Shown piece after piece: positions 1-5,934 of a stretch of 7,564 bases of DNA. The position numbers were made by a program, and so were the translations under genes. The stretch is from SIG603 sp964370115. GTDB lineage: Bacteria; Bacillota; Clostridia; Oscillospirales; Acutalibacteraceae. The notes beneath the pieces were generated by a model. The model was not told the origin of the DNA. It saw nothing but the letters and a program-made list of their open reading frames with translations, and made no database searches. The stretch's first letter is position 1. Each line of letters begins with the position of its first letter. Location: the NCBI GenBank assembly GCA_964370115.1, contig CAYJIA010000073.1:1-7564 (forward strand), in the 5' to 3' direction.

Positions 1-19
1 AAAAATCCGCAGGATTTTT
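1..19 (-). terminator. Tail hairpin downstream of the mechanosensitive channel gene
   Basis: Perfect 8-bp stem: AAAAATCC at 1-8 pairs with GGATTTTT at 12-19, with a 3-nt loop. Read on the minus strand it lies about 36 nt after the channel stop codon and ends in a run of five T, so it could act as a weak intrinsic terminator. It is symmetrical enough to work in both directions. The same hairpin, preceded by nearly the same bases, recurs at 7539-7556, so it may be part of a repeat element and not a dedicated terminator. The window starts here, so any longer T-run cannot be seen. Confidence 0.55.
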
Positions 20-24
20 CACAA

Positions 25-57
25 CAATTATTAATTATTAACTATTAATTATTAATT
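25..57 (-). repeat. Heptamer tandem repeat array 1 (AATTAAT-type)
   Basis: On the minus strand there are four full 7-bp units (three AATTAAT, one AGTTAAT, covering 30-57) followed by a partial AATTG unit (25-29). The array starts inside the TAA stop codon of the channel gene. After the partial unit come five bases and then the hairpin at 1-19. The arrangement 'array, partial AATTG, five bases, hairpin' is repeated at 7480-7556. Confidence 0.8.
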
Positions 58-871
58 ATTTACCCGTGCCCATGCCATGCAAAGTAAGTTGTGGGAACGG
101 TATTTCAATTCCGTTTTCATCAAACGACTTTTTAATTTGCTCTTGGGTTTTAAAGTAAACATTCCAGTATTCGTCACATTCAACCCATACTTGTGCAACT
201 ATCTCGACACTGCTGTCAAGAAGTTTTCCAACCGCTACAACAGGAGTTGGGTCTTTTAGTATGTTTTCATTGGCTTCAATTATGTCGGTGACAAGGCCTT
301 TTGCCTTATCAATATTTGAAGAATATGAAATTCCATAAGAAAAGTCAAGTCTTCTGGTTTTTTGTGAGCTGTAATTTACAACTATTTCGGTAATCATCTT
401 TGAGTTTGGCACGATTATCTCTTTGTTGTCAGGTGTGATAAGTTTTGTGTTTAATACATCAATAGACTTTACAGTTCCTGTGAAGTCACCGACAAAAAGG
501 AAATCGCCAGCCACAAATGGTTTTGAAAAAATTACCTGTATACCACTTACAAAGTTTCCAAGGCTTCCTTGAAGCGCAAAACTAGCTGTAAGACCAACAG
601 CACCCAAAGTGGTAATCATGCTGTTTATTTCTATTAACTGACCTAAGGCCATGAAAAGTATGACTATCATGAGTACAACTCTTATTACAGAACATAAAAA
701 GCTTATTACGGTATTGTCAAGTTTGTTTGATTTTACGAGTGCTTTTTTTATTTGGCTTATAATAAGTTTAACTACCCACCAACCAAGCACCAGTATTAAT
801 ATTGATATTCCCAGTTTGATACCTGAGCTTACAGCCCAGTTGATTAGACTATCCCAAAAATTTTCTGGCAT
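56..871 (-). CDS. mscS: Small-conductance mechanosensitive channel, MscS family
   Basis: This 271-residue protein should form a homoheptameric channel in the cytoplasmic membrane that opens under membrane tension and releases solutes during hypo-osmotic shock. Three hydrophobic segments are visible at about residues 17-39, 54-80 and 84-117. The third is the Gly/Ala-rich pore helix typical of the family (GLTASFALQGSLGNFVSG at 93-110) and leads into KPFVAGD. A beta domain follows (about 120-170, with the PDN and VPNSK elements), then an alpha/beta domain closing with the PFPQ motif (258-261). Length is close to E. coli MscS (286 residues, from family knowledge). The ATG start is supported by AGAGGTG (877-883) five bases upstream. 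The gene is transcribed away from the MORN gene. It could be a paralogue with a specialised role, but family assignment is secure. Confidence 0.93.
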   Translation of the reverse strand: MPENFWDSLINWAVSSGIKLGISILILVLGWWVVKLIISQIKKALVKSNKLDNTVISFLCSVIRVVLMIVILFMALGQLIEINSMITTLGAVGLTASFALQGSLGNFVSGIQVIFSKPFVAGDFLFVGDFTGTVKSIDVLNTKLITPDNKEIIVPNSKMITEIVVNYSSQKTRRLDFSYGISYSSNIDKAKGLVTDIIEANENILKDPTPVVAVGKLLDSSVEIVAQVWVECDEYWNVYFKTQEQIKKSFDENGIEIPFPQLTLHGMGTGK

Positions 872-903
872 AATAACACCTCTTTTTATTATTTTGTACT
901 TAT

Positions 904-931
904 GTTATCACATTTTATGGTATAAATTCAA
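904..931 (-). promoter_or_regulatory. Candidate promoter for the mechanosensitive channel gene
   Basis: On the minus strand, TTGAAT (926-931) is separated by 16 bases from GATAAC (904-909), which is directly preceded by TGT as in an extended -10. It lies 32 bases upstream of the start codon and leaves room for the AGAGGTG ribosome site. The -10 matches only four of six consensus positions, so this is tentative. Confidence 0.35.
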
Positions 932-958
932 TAGTAAAGTACAAGTTGATAATTTAAT

Positions 959-987
959 TTTACATTTGACAAGAAATATGCTAAAAT
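959..987 (+). promoter_or_regulatory. Promoter for the MORN repeat protein gene
   Basis: TTTACA (959-964), a 17-base spacer and TAAAAT (982-987) fit a vegetative sigma-A promoter, and TGC just before the -10 adds the extended -10 element. Predicted transcription start is near 994, giving a leader of about 44 bases that carries the GGAGGG ribosome site. A perfect TTGACA at 966-971 overlaps it but is only 10 bases from this -10, so it is not the paired -35. Confidence 0.6.
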
Positions 988-1037
988 AGACAAAAGAATG
1001 CAAATTTTTAATTTCATAGCTTGGAGGGATAAAAGTT

Positions 1038-2710
1038 ATGACTAATTCTATGGAACAAAACACACTGGCAAACACCAGTTTTATGAATCAAGAAGTTTAT
1101 TATGTGTGTTGTGCAGAGTACGAGCCGACTGCTAATTTTCACGGCGAAATATACACGCTTAGAAAGTCATTTTATGAGGCTTTTCAAAGGCCTGTCAAGA
1201 TAAATAATGTTTCAGAGTATATGGGCTTTAAGAGTAAAACTCGCGGAATTCATAAGAGAAAATCGATTAAATTTAAAAAGATAGTCGATGATATCCACAT
1301 GGAAGAAGCCTTTAGATTTGGTAAATCATTTGTGGTTTTAAGGCGTGATTTAAACAACAATATATGTGGTAAAATTCACTATGATGAAAATATGAAGTGG
1401 ATAAAAACAGAGTATTTTGAGTTTGACGACCTGAAAAATGCGGTAGTGATTTTAAAGCCATCTACAAGGGCGGATATCATCGAAAAATTCACTTATAATC
1501 CTATGTCCAAAAACTATACAAGCGAAAATCTTCATCCAGTGCCTTATGACGCGGGAAGTGCAAAGCAAAGTTTTGAAAACTCTAAAAACGGAAAGCCCTA
1601 TGTTTTGTCGGCTACAAATAGAGGTGAATTTTGCTATTGTAGTGAGGAAGAGAGCAAAAAAAGACTTGAAAGCGCAGAAGAGTTTGAGTCTACAGATATG
1701 CAAAATGAAGTTGATTTTTCACAAGAAAAAACAGAAATTGCAGAAGTAGAAGTCCTAGAAGTATCTCAAGTAGACGAGATGGATTTAGAGCAAATAGAAG
1801 ATTTGCCTGAGGAATTTGTAGGGGAAGACGAGAGCGAAGAAATAGGGCTTGAAGAGGAAGATTTTGACCTGTCGGGTGAGAGTCTTGAAGAGTACTATGA
1901 GTATATGATTGAAGACAGCGTGATAAGCGATGAGGATCTCATGCTCGAAATTGAAAGAAATAAAGAGCCCGAAATAGAAGTTTTAGAGGAAGAAGAGGAA
2001 GTCGAGACGCACGAGGAAGAAATTCACTATGCAAAAAACGACGACCTACCACCTAGTCCTCCTGCGTTAAATGCTGAGGAAGTATCTGGCGATAGGGAAA
2101 ATAGCGATAAAGAGCATGTTATTTTTGTCTCTGGCAAAGAATATCTCTACAGCGGTAGCCTTAAAAACGGAAAAAGAGAGGGCAGGGGACGCACTTCACA
2201 AATAAATGGAAATACGGCTTTTGACGGCGAATATAACGACGGAAAAAAAGACGGTTTTGGAGCATCGTACAACAAGAGTGGACATTTAAGTTATGTTGGA
2301 TACTGGTCAAGCGACACAAAAAATGGTGCGGGAGTTTCGTTTAGAGAAAGCGATAACGCCATGCATATTACACGCTGGCAAAACGGCAAACCTTCAAAAA
2401 GGGTCTCGCTGTTTGACAGCAGTGGCGATTTGAGATATGTAGGAAACATGACAGGCGGTAAAAAAGACGGTTTTGGACTTTCTTTAAAACCCGATAATTC
2501 ATCTGTGTTTGTGGGAAGATACGACAGTGACCAAATAAGCTTTGGTGCGCTTTTTGACGGCAATGGAAATTTAGTATATAACGGCCACTGGAAAAACGGA
2601 AAAAGGCATGGTTTTGGCACTGAGTTTGACAAAAACGGCGAAATAATCTATTCGGGACAGTGGAAAGAGGATAAGTATTTTAGCGGTACGCTTTATAAGA
2701 AGATAGATGG
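1038..2710 (+). CDS. MORN repeat protein with acidic linker, 3' end lost in assembly gap
   Basis: 557 codons are readable before the run of N; the true C-terminus is unknown. No signal peptide or membrane segment is seen, so it is probably cytoplasmic. Residues 1-200 form an unrecognised region with a basic stretch at 65-81 and a CC pair at 24-25. Residues 201-330 are strikingly acidic: 56 of 130 are Glu or Asp, with few basic residues, so probably disordered. Residues 371-553 hold eight MORN-like units beginning at 371, 395, 419, 443, 467, 491, 514 and 538, with cores such as YNGHWKNGKRHGFG; the fourth (443) is degenerate. MORN repeats form a beta-hairpin scaffold often linked to membrane or protein binding, but no specific function can be assigned. 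The ATG start follows GGAGGG (1023-1028) by nine bases. Any reading beyond the gap is arbitrary because the gap length is unknown. Confidence 0.85.
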
Positions 2711-2810
2711 NNNNNNNNNNNNNNNNNNNNNNNNNNNNNNNNNNNNNNNNNNNNNNNNNNNNNNNNNNNNNNNNNNNNNNNNNNNNNNNNNNNNNNNNNN
2801 NNNNNNNNNN
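2711..2810. other. Assembly gap of 100 N
   Basis: Exactly 100 undetermined bases, the conventional placeholder for a scaffold join of unknown length. It removes the 3' end of the MORN gene and possibly other sequence. Heptamer repeats and a long inverted repeat begin 12 bases after it, a likely reason for the broken assembly. Confidence 0.97.
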
Positions 2811-2821
2811 AAAAGTTTTCT

Positions 2822-2856
2822 AGTTGAGAGTTGATAGTGGAAAGTGAAGAGTTAAC
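2822..2856 (+). repeat. Heptamer tandem repeat array 2, left arm
   Basis: Five consecutive 7-bp units (AGTTGAG, AGTTGAT, AGTGGAA, AGTGAAG, AGTTAAC), all fitting A-R-T-K-R-A-N, the same consensus as the arrays at 25-57 and 7480-7533. It lies just after the gap, downstream of the MORN gene and in its orientation. It may extend into the gap. Confidence 0.7.
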
Positions 2857-2885
2857 CACACTTCTTCACTATTCACTATCACTTC
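2828..2885. repeat. Long imperfect inverted repeat between convergent genes
   Basis: Positions 2832-2850 pair with 2863-2881: 17 Watson-Crick pairs, one G-T pair and one mismatch, with a 12-base loop (2851-2862). A few more pairs extend outward to 2828/2885. The right arm is a reversed copy of the AGTGAA-type heptamers. It separates the convergent MORN and small membrane protein genes, so it could form a bidirectional transcription-stopping or RNA-protecting hairpin. No T-run follows on either strand. An inverted arm beside a scaffold join could also be an assembly artefact. Confidence 0.65.
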
Positions 2886-2890
2886 AAATT

Positions 2891-2903
2891 TAGCCTACGG
2901 CTA
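2891..2903 (-). terminator. Small hairpin at the stop codon of the 63-residue protein gene
   Basis: TAGCC (2891-2895) pairs with GGCTA (2899-2903) around a 3-base loop. On the minus strand the stem begins at the TAG stop codon and is followed by AAATTT, which is not a good U-tract. Its form, a short stem with a 3-base loop at one side of a heptamer array, resembles the tail hairpins at 1-19 and 7539-7556. Termination here is uncertain. Confidence 0.35.
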
Positions 2904-3092
2904 TCTTAGCATGGACTCTACTCCGTTTATCAGTTCACCCACGGTGTGGACTGCTTTGCCGGCGGATTTTTTCATTTTCTTCATGTTAGTTTTTCTGTTT
3001 TTCATCATAACAGAGCCTACAGCAAGAGCGGTGGCGCCTGTAACCATGCCAATACCTAAGCCTTTTGCCATTTTCATTGTACCTTTAGCCAT
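2901..3092 (-). CDS. Small membrane-anchored protein, YtxH-like (63 residues)
   Basis: The protein has a short basic N-terminus (MAKGTMKMAKG), one hydrophobic Gly/Ala-rich segment at about residues 11-30 (GLGIGMVTGATALAVGSVMM), a basic cluster at 31-47 (KNRKTNMKKMKKSAGK) and an amphipathic C-terminal tail. This suggests a single-pass or hairpin membrane anchor with a short cytoplasmic tail. It resembles the small YtxH-like proteins common in Firmicutes, though the segment is too short for firm family placement and function is unknown. The start is the ATG at 3092, eight bases after a perfect GGAGGT (3101-3106). A start 19 codons further upstream lacks such a site. The gene is convergent with the MORN gene and divergent from trmL. 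Confidence 0.75.
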   Translation of the reverse strand: MAKGTMKMAKGLGIGMVTGATALAVGSVMMKNRKTNMKKMKKSAGKAVHTVGELINGVESMLR

Positions 3093-3100
3093 GAGATAAT

Positions 3101-3106
3101 ACCTCC
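3101..3106 (-). promoter_or_regulatory. Ribosome binding site that fixes the small protein start
   Basis: On the minus strand this reads GGAGGT, eight bases before the ATG at 3090-3092. It lies inside the longer possible reading frame that opens at 3149 and argues that translation begins at the internal ATG, giving 63 residues instead of 82. Confidence 0.8.
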
Positions 3107-3203
3107 ATAAAATTATTGCGGTTTTTAAAATTAATAATGTAACCGTCATGTTTATTTTACCCCTTTATTAATTAATATATAAAAAAGAAAGGTTTGTTTA
3201 ATT

Positions 3204-3719
3204 TTGGCAACACTTAATATAGTAATGGTAGAACCCGAAATTCCACAAAACACGGGAAATGTCGCCAGAACCTGTGCGGCAACCGGAGCAAGACTCCACT
3301 TAGTAGGCCCTATGGGCTTTAAAATTGATGATAAAAAATTAAAGCGTGCTGGACTTGATTATTGGTTCTTGCTCGATATAAGCTACTATGATAGTTTGGA
3401 AGAATTTTTTGACAAAAACCAAGGTAATTTTTTCTTTTTTTCAACCAAGGCAAGAAATAGACATACAGATGTAGAGTATCCCGACAACGCATATTTGTTT
3501 TTTGGAAAAGAAACTGCGGGACTTCCTGAAAAGTTGTTATTTGAAAATCCAGACCGCACTGTGCGTATTCCAATGCTTGAAAATGCAAGAAGTCTTAACC
3601 TTTCAAACTCAGTCGCCATTGCAGCCTACGAGGTATTAAGACAATGGGATTATCCAAAACTTCACTGTGAGGGCGCTTTGAGAGATTATGATTGGGCTTT
3701 TTACGATGAAAATAAGTAA
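3204..3719 (+). CDS. trmL: tRNA (cytidine(34)-2'-O)-methyltransferase TrmL
   Basis: A SPOUT-class enzyme that transfers a methyl group from S-adenosylmethionine to the 2'-O of the wobble base (C34 or cmnm5U34) of leucine tRNAs, as known for E. coli TrmL. The 171-residue protein shows the three family motifs: PEIPQNTGNVARTC (11-24, with the conserved Asn and Arg), LFFGKETAGLP (98-108), and IPMLENARSLNLSNSVAIA (122-140), which builds the trefoil-knot cofactor site. Length is slightly above E. coli TrmL (about 157 residues). The start is TTG; AGAAAGG (3186-3192) lies 11 bases upstream, and the next in-frame ATG (3225) would delete the first beta strand. It stands alone between the small membrane protein gene and the glycolytic promoter, 143 bases before pgk. 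The SpoU relatives TrmH and RlmB are larger and less likely. Confidence 0.92.
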   Translation: MATLNIVMVEPEIPQNTGNVARTCAATGARLHLVGPMGFKIDDKKLKRAGLDYWFLLDISYYDSLEEFFDKNQGNFFFFSTKARNRHTDVEYPDNAYLFFGKETAGLPEKLLFENPDRTVRIPMLENARSLNLSNSVAIAAYEVLRQWDYPKLHCEGALRDYDWAFYDENK

Positions 3720-3757
3720 AAATACTTAATAAATTACATATAAATTAAAATTTACCT

Positions 3758-3779
3758 AAAAATAACTTAAAAATAACTT
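3758..3779 (+). repeat. 11-bp perfect tandem repeat upstream of pgk
   Basis: AAAAATAACTT occurs twice back to back (3758-3768 and 3769-3779), the second copy running into the -35 box of the pgk promoter. The spacing is about one helical turn. A 7-bp inverted pair, ACCTAAA (3754-3760) and TTTAGGT (3794-3800), brackets the -35. This may be an UP-like A-tract or a regulator site, but chance is possible in such AT-rich DNA. Confidence 0.5.
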
Positions 3780-3806
3780 GAAATATTTCTTACTTTAGGT
3801 TAAAAT
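3778..3806 (+). promoter_or_regulatory. Promoter of the pgk-tpiA-gpmI operon
   Basis: TTGAAA (3778-3783), a 17-base spacer and TAAAAT (3801-3806) form a strong vegetative promoter, matching five of six consensus bases in each box. Predicted transcription starts near 3813, leaving a leader of about 50 bases before the pgk ATG. AT-rich DNA with an 11-bp tandem repeat lies directly upstream. Confidence 0.7.
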
Positions 3807-3847
3807 TAAGTGTGGTAAAAATTTCACAATTAAATATTATACGTGTT

Positions 3848-3854
3848 AAAGGAG
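3848..3854 (+). promoter_or_regulatory. pgk: Ribosome binding site that fixes the pgk start
   Basis: AAAGGAG eight bases before the ATG at 3863. It sets the start of pgk there. The longer open frame beginning with GTG at 3812 would start at or before the predicted transcript 5' end and lacks a ribosome site. Confidence 0.85.
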
Positions 3855-3862
3855 TGCAAACT

Positions 3863-5074
3863 ATGAGTTTGAATAAAATGACTGTCAAAGATTTAGAAGT
3901 TAGCGGAAAAAGAGTATTGGTTCGTTGCGATTTCAACGTGCCACTAAAAGAAGGTGTTATCACAAATGATAACAGAATTATCGGTGCTTTACCTACAATT
4001 AAAGAGTTAATAGAAAAAGGTGCAAAAGTTATACTTTGTTCTCACCTTGGTAAACCCAAAAACGGCGCTGAAGAAAAATTCTCACTAGCTCCTGTAGCTG
4101 TAAGACTTTCAGAGCTTTTAGGCAAAGACGTTACTTTTGCAAACGACGATACAGTTGTAGGCGAAAATGCAAAAGCTGCGGTTGCTAAAATGAATGACGG
4201 AGATGTAGTTTTACTTCAAAATACACGTTTTAGAAAAGAAGAAACAAAAAATCTTGAGCCATTTAGCGCAGAGCTTGCATCTCTATGTGATTCATATGTT
4301 ATGGATGCTTTCGGTAGTGCTCACAGAGCTCACTGCTCAACAGCAGGCATTACAAATCACATAAAAGATACAGCAGTAGGTTACCTAATGCAAAAAGAAA
4401 TTGAGTTTTTAGGCAATGCTGTTGAAACTCCTGTTCGTCCTTTCGTTGCTATCTTAGGTGGCGCTAAAGTTGCGGACAAGCTAAATGTTATATCTAACCT
4501 ACTTGAAAAATGCGACACACTAATCATAGGTGGTGGCATGGCGTATACATTTATAAAAGCTAATGGCGGTACAGTTGGTCACTCTCTGGTAGACATGGAA
4601 AAAATTGACTACTGTAAAGAAATGATTGAAAAAGCAAAAAAACTAGGCAAAAACCTTGTTTTACCTGTAGACACAGTTACAGCTAAAGAGTTCCCAAATC
4701 CAATTGATGCAGAAATCGAGACTACTGTATTTAAAGCAGGAACAATGACTGATGACATGATGGGTCTTGACATAGGACCAGAGTCAAGAGAATTATTTGC
4801 AGAAGCTGTAAAATCTGCTAAAACAGTTGTATGGAACGGACCTATGGGTGTGTTTGAAAACCCAATCCTTGCAAAAGGTACTATAGCTGTTGCAGAGGCA
4901 CTAGCTCAAACAGATGCTACAACAATTATCGGCGGTGGTGACTCAGCGGCTGCTGTTATCAACCTAGGCTTTGCAGATAAAATGTCACATATCTCAACAG
5001 GCGGCGGTGCGTCTCTAGAATACCTAGAGGGTAAAGTTTTACCAGGTATTGACGTTATTGCAGACAAAAAATAA
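3863..5074 (+). CDS. pgk: Phosphoglycerate kinase
   Basis: Cytoplasmic glycolytic enzyme that transfers phosphate from 1,3-bisphosphoglycerate to ADP, yielding ATP and 3-phosphoglycerate. The 403-residue monomer has normal length and all expected blocks: the signature VLVRCDFNVP (18-27), Arg38, SHLGKP (60-65), TRFRKEE (121-127), DAFGSAHRAH (148-157), ILGGAKVADK (197-206), IIGGGMAYTF (221-230), WNGPMGVFE (324-332), GGGDSAAA (357-364) and STGGGASLE (378-386). These cover the substrate-binding N-domain and the nucleotide-binding C-domain. It is the first gene of a run with tpiA and gpmI, preceded by its own promoter. Leucine codon CTA is used often (12 of 36 leucines by my hand count), unlike the MORN gene. 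A 9-bp hairpin lies just after the stop codon. Confidence 0.98.
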   Translation: MSLNKMTVKDLEVSGKRVLVRCDFNVPLKEGVITNDNRIIGALPTIKELIEKGAKVILCSHLGKPKNGAEEKFSLAPVAVRLSELLGKDVTFANDDTVVGENAKAAVAKMNDGDVVLLQNTRFRKEETKNLEPFSAELASLCDSYVMDAFGSAHRAHCSTAGITNHIKDTAVGYLMQKEIEFLGNAVETPVRPFVAILGGAKVADKLNVISNLLEKCDTLIIGGGMAYTFIKANGGTVGHSLVDMEKIDYCKEMIEKAKKLGKNLVLPVDTVTAKEFPNPIDAEIETTVFKAGTMTDDMMGLDIGPESRELFAEAVKSAKTVVWNGPMGVFENPILAKGTIAVAEALAQTDATTIIGGGDSAAAVINLGFADKMSHISTGGGASLEYLEGKVLPGIDVIADKK

Positions 5075-5086
5075 TCAAGGTAAATT

Positions 5087-5109
5087 TAGGGGTGTAAAAA
5101 ACACCCCTA
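5087..5109 (+). promoter_or_regulatory. Intercistronic hairpin between pgk and tpiA
   Basis: A perfect 9-bp stem, TAGGGGTGT (5087-5095) with ACACCCCTA (5101-5109), around an A5 loop, 12 bases after the pgk stop. The following bases (TAAATATATT) are not a proper T-run, so full termination is unlikely. It may protect the 3' end of pgk mRNA, mark a processing site, or cause partial read-through that tunes tpiA and gpmI levels. Confidence 0.65.
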
Positions 5110-5144
5110 TAAATATATTAAATAATTGAAGGGAAGTTATCATA

Positions 5145-5915
5145 ATGAACAAACAACTAAGAAAAGCAGTTATCGCAGGTAACTGGAAAATGAACAAAAC
5201 AATTTCTGAGACAAAAACTCTACTAAACGAGATTATCCCTCTTGTAAAAGATGCGGATTGCGACGTAGTAGCTTGCGTTCCTTTTATAGATTTACAAACA
5301 GCTTTAGAGACTGTTAAAGGCACAAATGTTAAAATCGGTGCTCAAAACTGCCACTGGGCAACAAGCGGTGCTTACACAGCTGAAATTTCAGCAGACATGC
5401 TAAAAGATATGGGTGTTGAATATGTTATCACAGGACATAGCGAGAGAAGAACTTTGTTTGGTGACAACGACATCACAGTAAGAGACAGAACAAGAGCAGG
5501 TCTTGACGCTGGAATGACAGTTATCCTTTGCGTAGGCGAATACCTAGACCAAAGAGAGCAAGGTATCACAGCAGAGCTTTGCGCTATGCAAACAAAAATC
5601 GCTTTAGGTGGCGTATCTAAAGAAGAACTAAAAAACATCATCATAGCTTACGAGCCAGTTTGGGCTATAGGCACAGGAAAAACTGCAACAGCAGAGCAAG
5701 CAAACGAAGTTTGTGCAGTTATCCGTGACGTTATTAAAGAGTTATACGACGAAGATGCAGCAAATGCAATGACAATTCAATACGGCGGTTCTATGAACGC
5801 TGCTAATGCTGCTGAACTACTTTCAAAACCTGACGTAGACGGCGGACTTATCGGTGGCGCTTCTCTAAAAGCTGAAGACTTTGCTGCTATTATAGACGCT
5901 GCAACAAAAGGCTAA
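5145..5915 (+). CDS. tpiA: Triose-phosphate isomerase
   Basis: Interconverts dihydroxyacetone phosphate and glyceraldehyde 3-phosphate in the cytoplasm, normally as a dimer of TIM barrels. The 256-residue product has typical bacterial length and intact active site: AGNWKMN (11-17, with Asn13 and Lys15), the electrophile His98 in ITGHSERR (95-102), catalytic Glu170 in YEPVWAIGTGKTA (169-181), which includes the flexible loop, YGGS (213-216) and the phosphate-binding DGGLIGGASL (232-241). The ATG is preceded by GAAGGGAAG (5129-5136). It lies 70 bases after pgk, separated by a hairpin, and 19 bases before gpmI, so it should share their transcript. CTA is its commonest leucine codon (8 of 19 by hand count). 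Confidence 0.98.
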   Translation: MNKQLRKAVIAGNWKMNKTISETKTLLNEIIPLVKDADCDVVACVPFIDLQTALETVKGTNVKIGAQNCHWATSGAYTAEISADMLKDMGVEYVITGHSERRTLFGDNDITVRDRTRAGLDAGMTVILCVGEYLDQREQGITAELCAMQTKIALGGVSKEELKNIIIAYEPVWAIGTGKTATAEQANEVCAVIRDVIKELYDEDAANAMTIQYGGSMNAANAAELLSKPDVDGGLIGGASLKAEDFAAIIDAATKG

Positions 5916-5934
5916 TTTTAAGGAGTAAGATATA

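Noticed and set aside
966..971. Consensus TTGACA as the -35 box of the MORN gene promoter
   Set aside because: It is only 10 bases from the TAAAAT at 982-987 and has no good -10 at 16-18 bases; TTTACA at 959-964 has correct 17-base spacing.
651..989. 112-codon plus-strand open frame overlapping the channel gene start and the divergent promoter region
   Set aside because: Most of it is antisense to the pore region of the channel gene; it runs through the divergent promoter region and has no convincing ribosome site.
3156..3183. TTTACC-N16-TATAAA as a promoter for trmL
   Set aside because: The predicted transcript would start within the AGAAAGG ribosome site, leaving too little leader; sequence alone does not place the trmL promoter.
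3714..3727. AAGTA-AAAA-TACTT hairpin at the trmL stop codon as a terminator
   Set aside because: Only five mostly A-T pairs and no following T-run; too weak to claim.
3812..3862. N-terminal extension of pgk by 17 codons from a GTG at 3812
   Set aside because: It begins at about the predicted transcription start, has no ribosome site and adds residues not found in the family; AAAGGAG before the ATG at 3863 decides the start.
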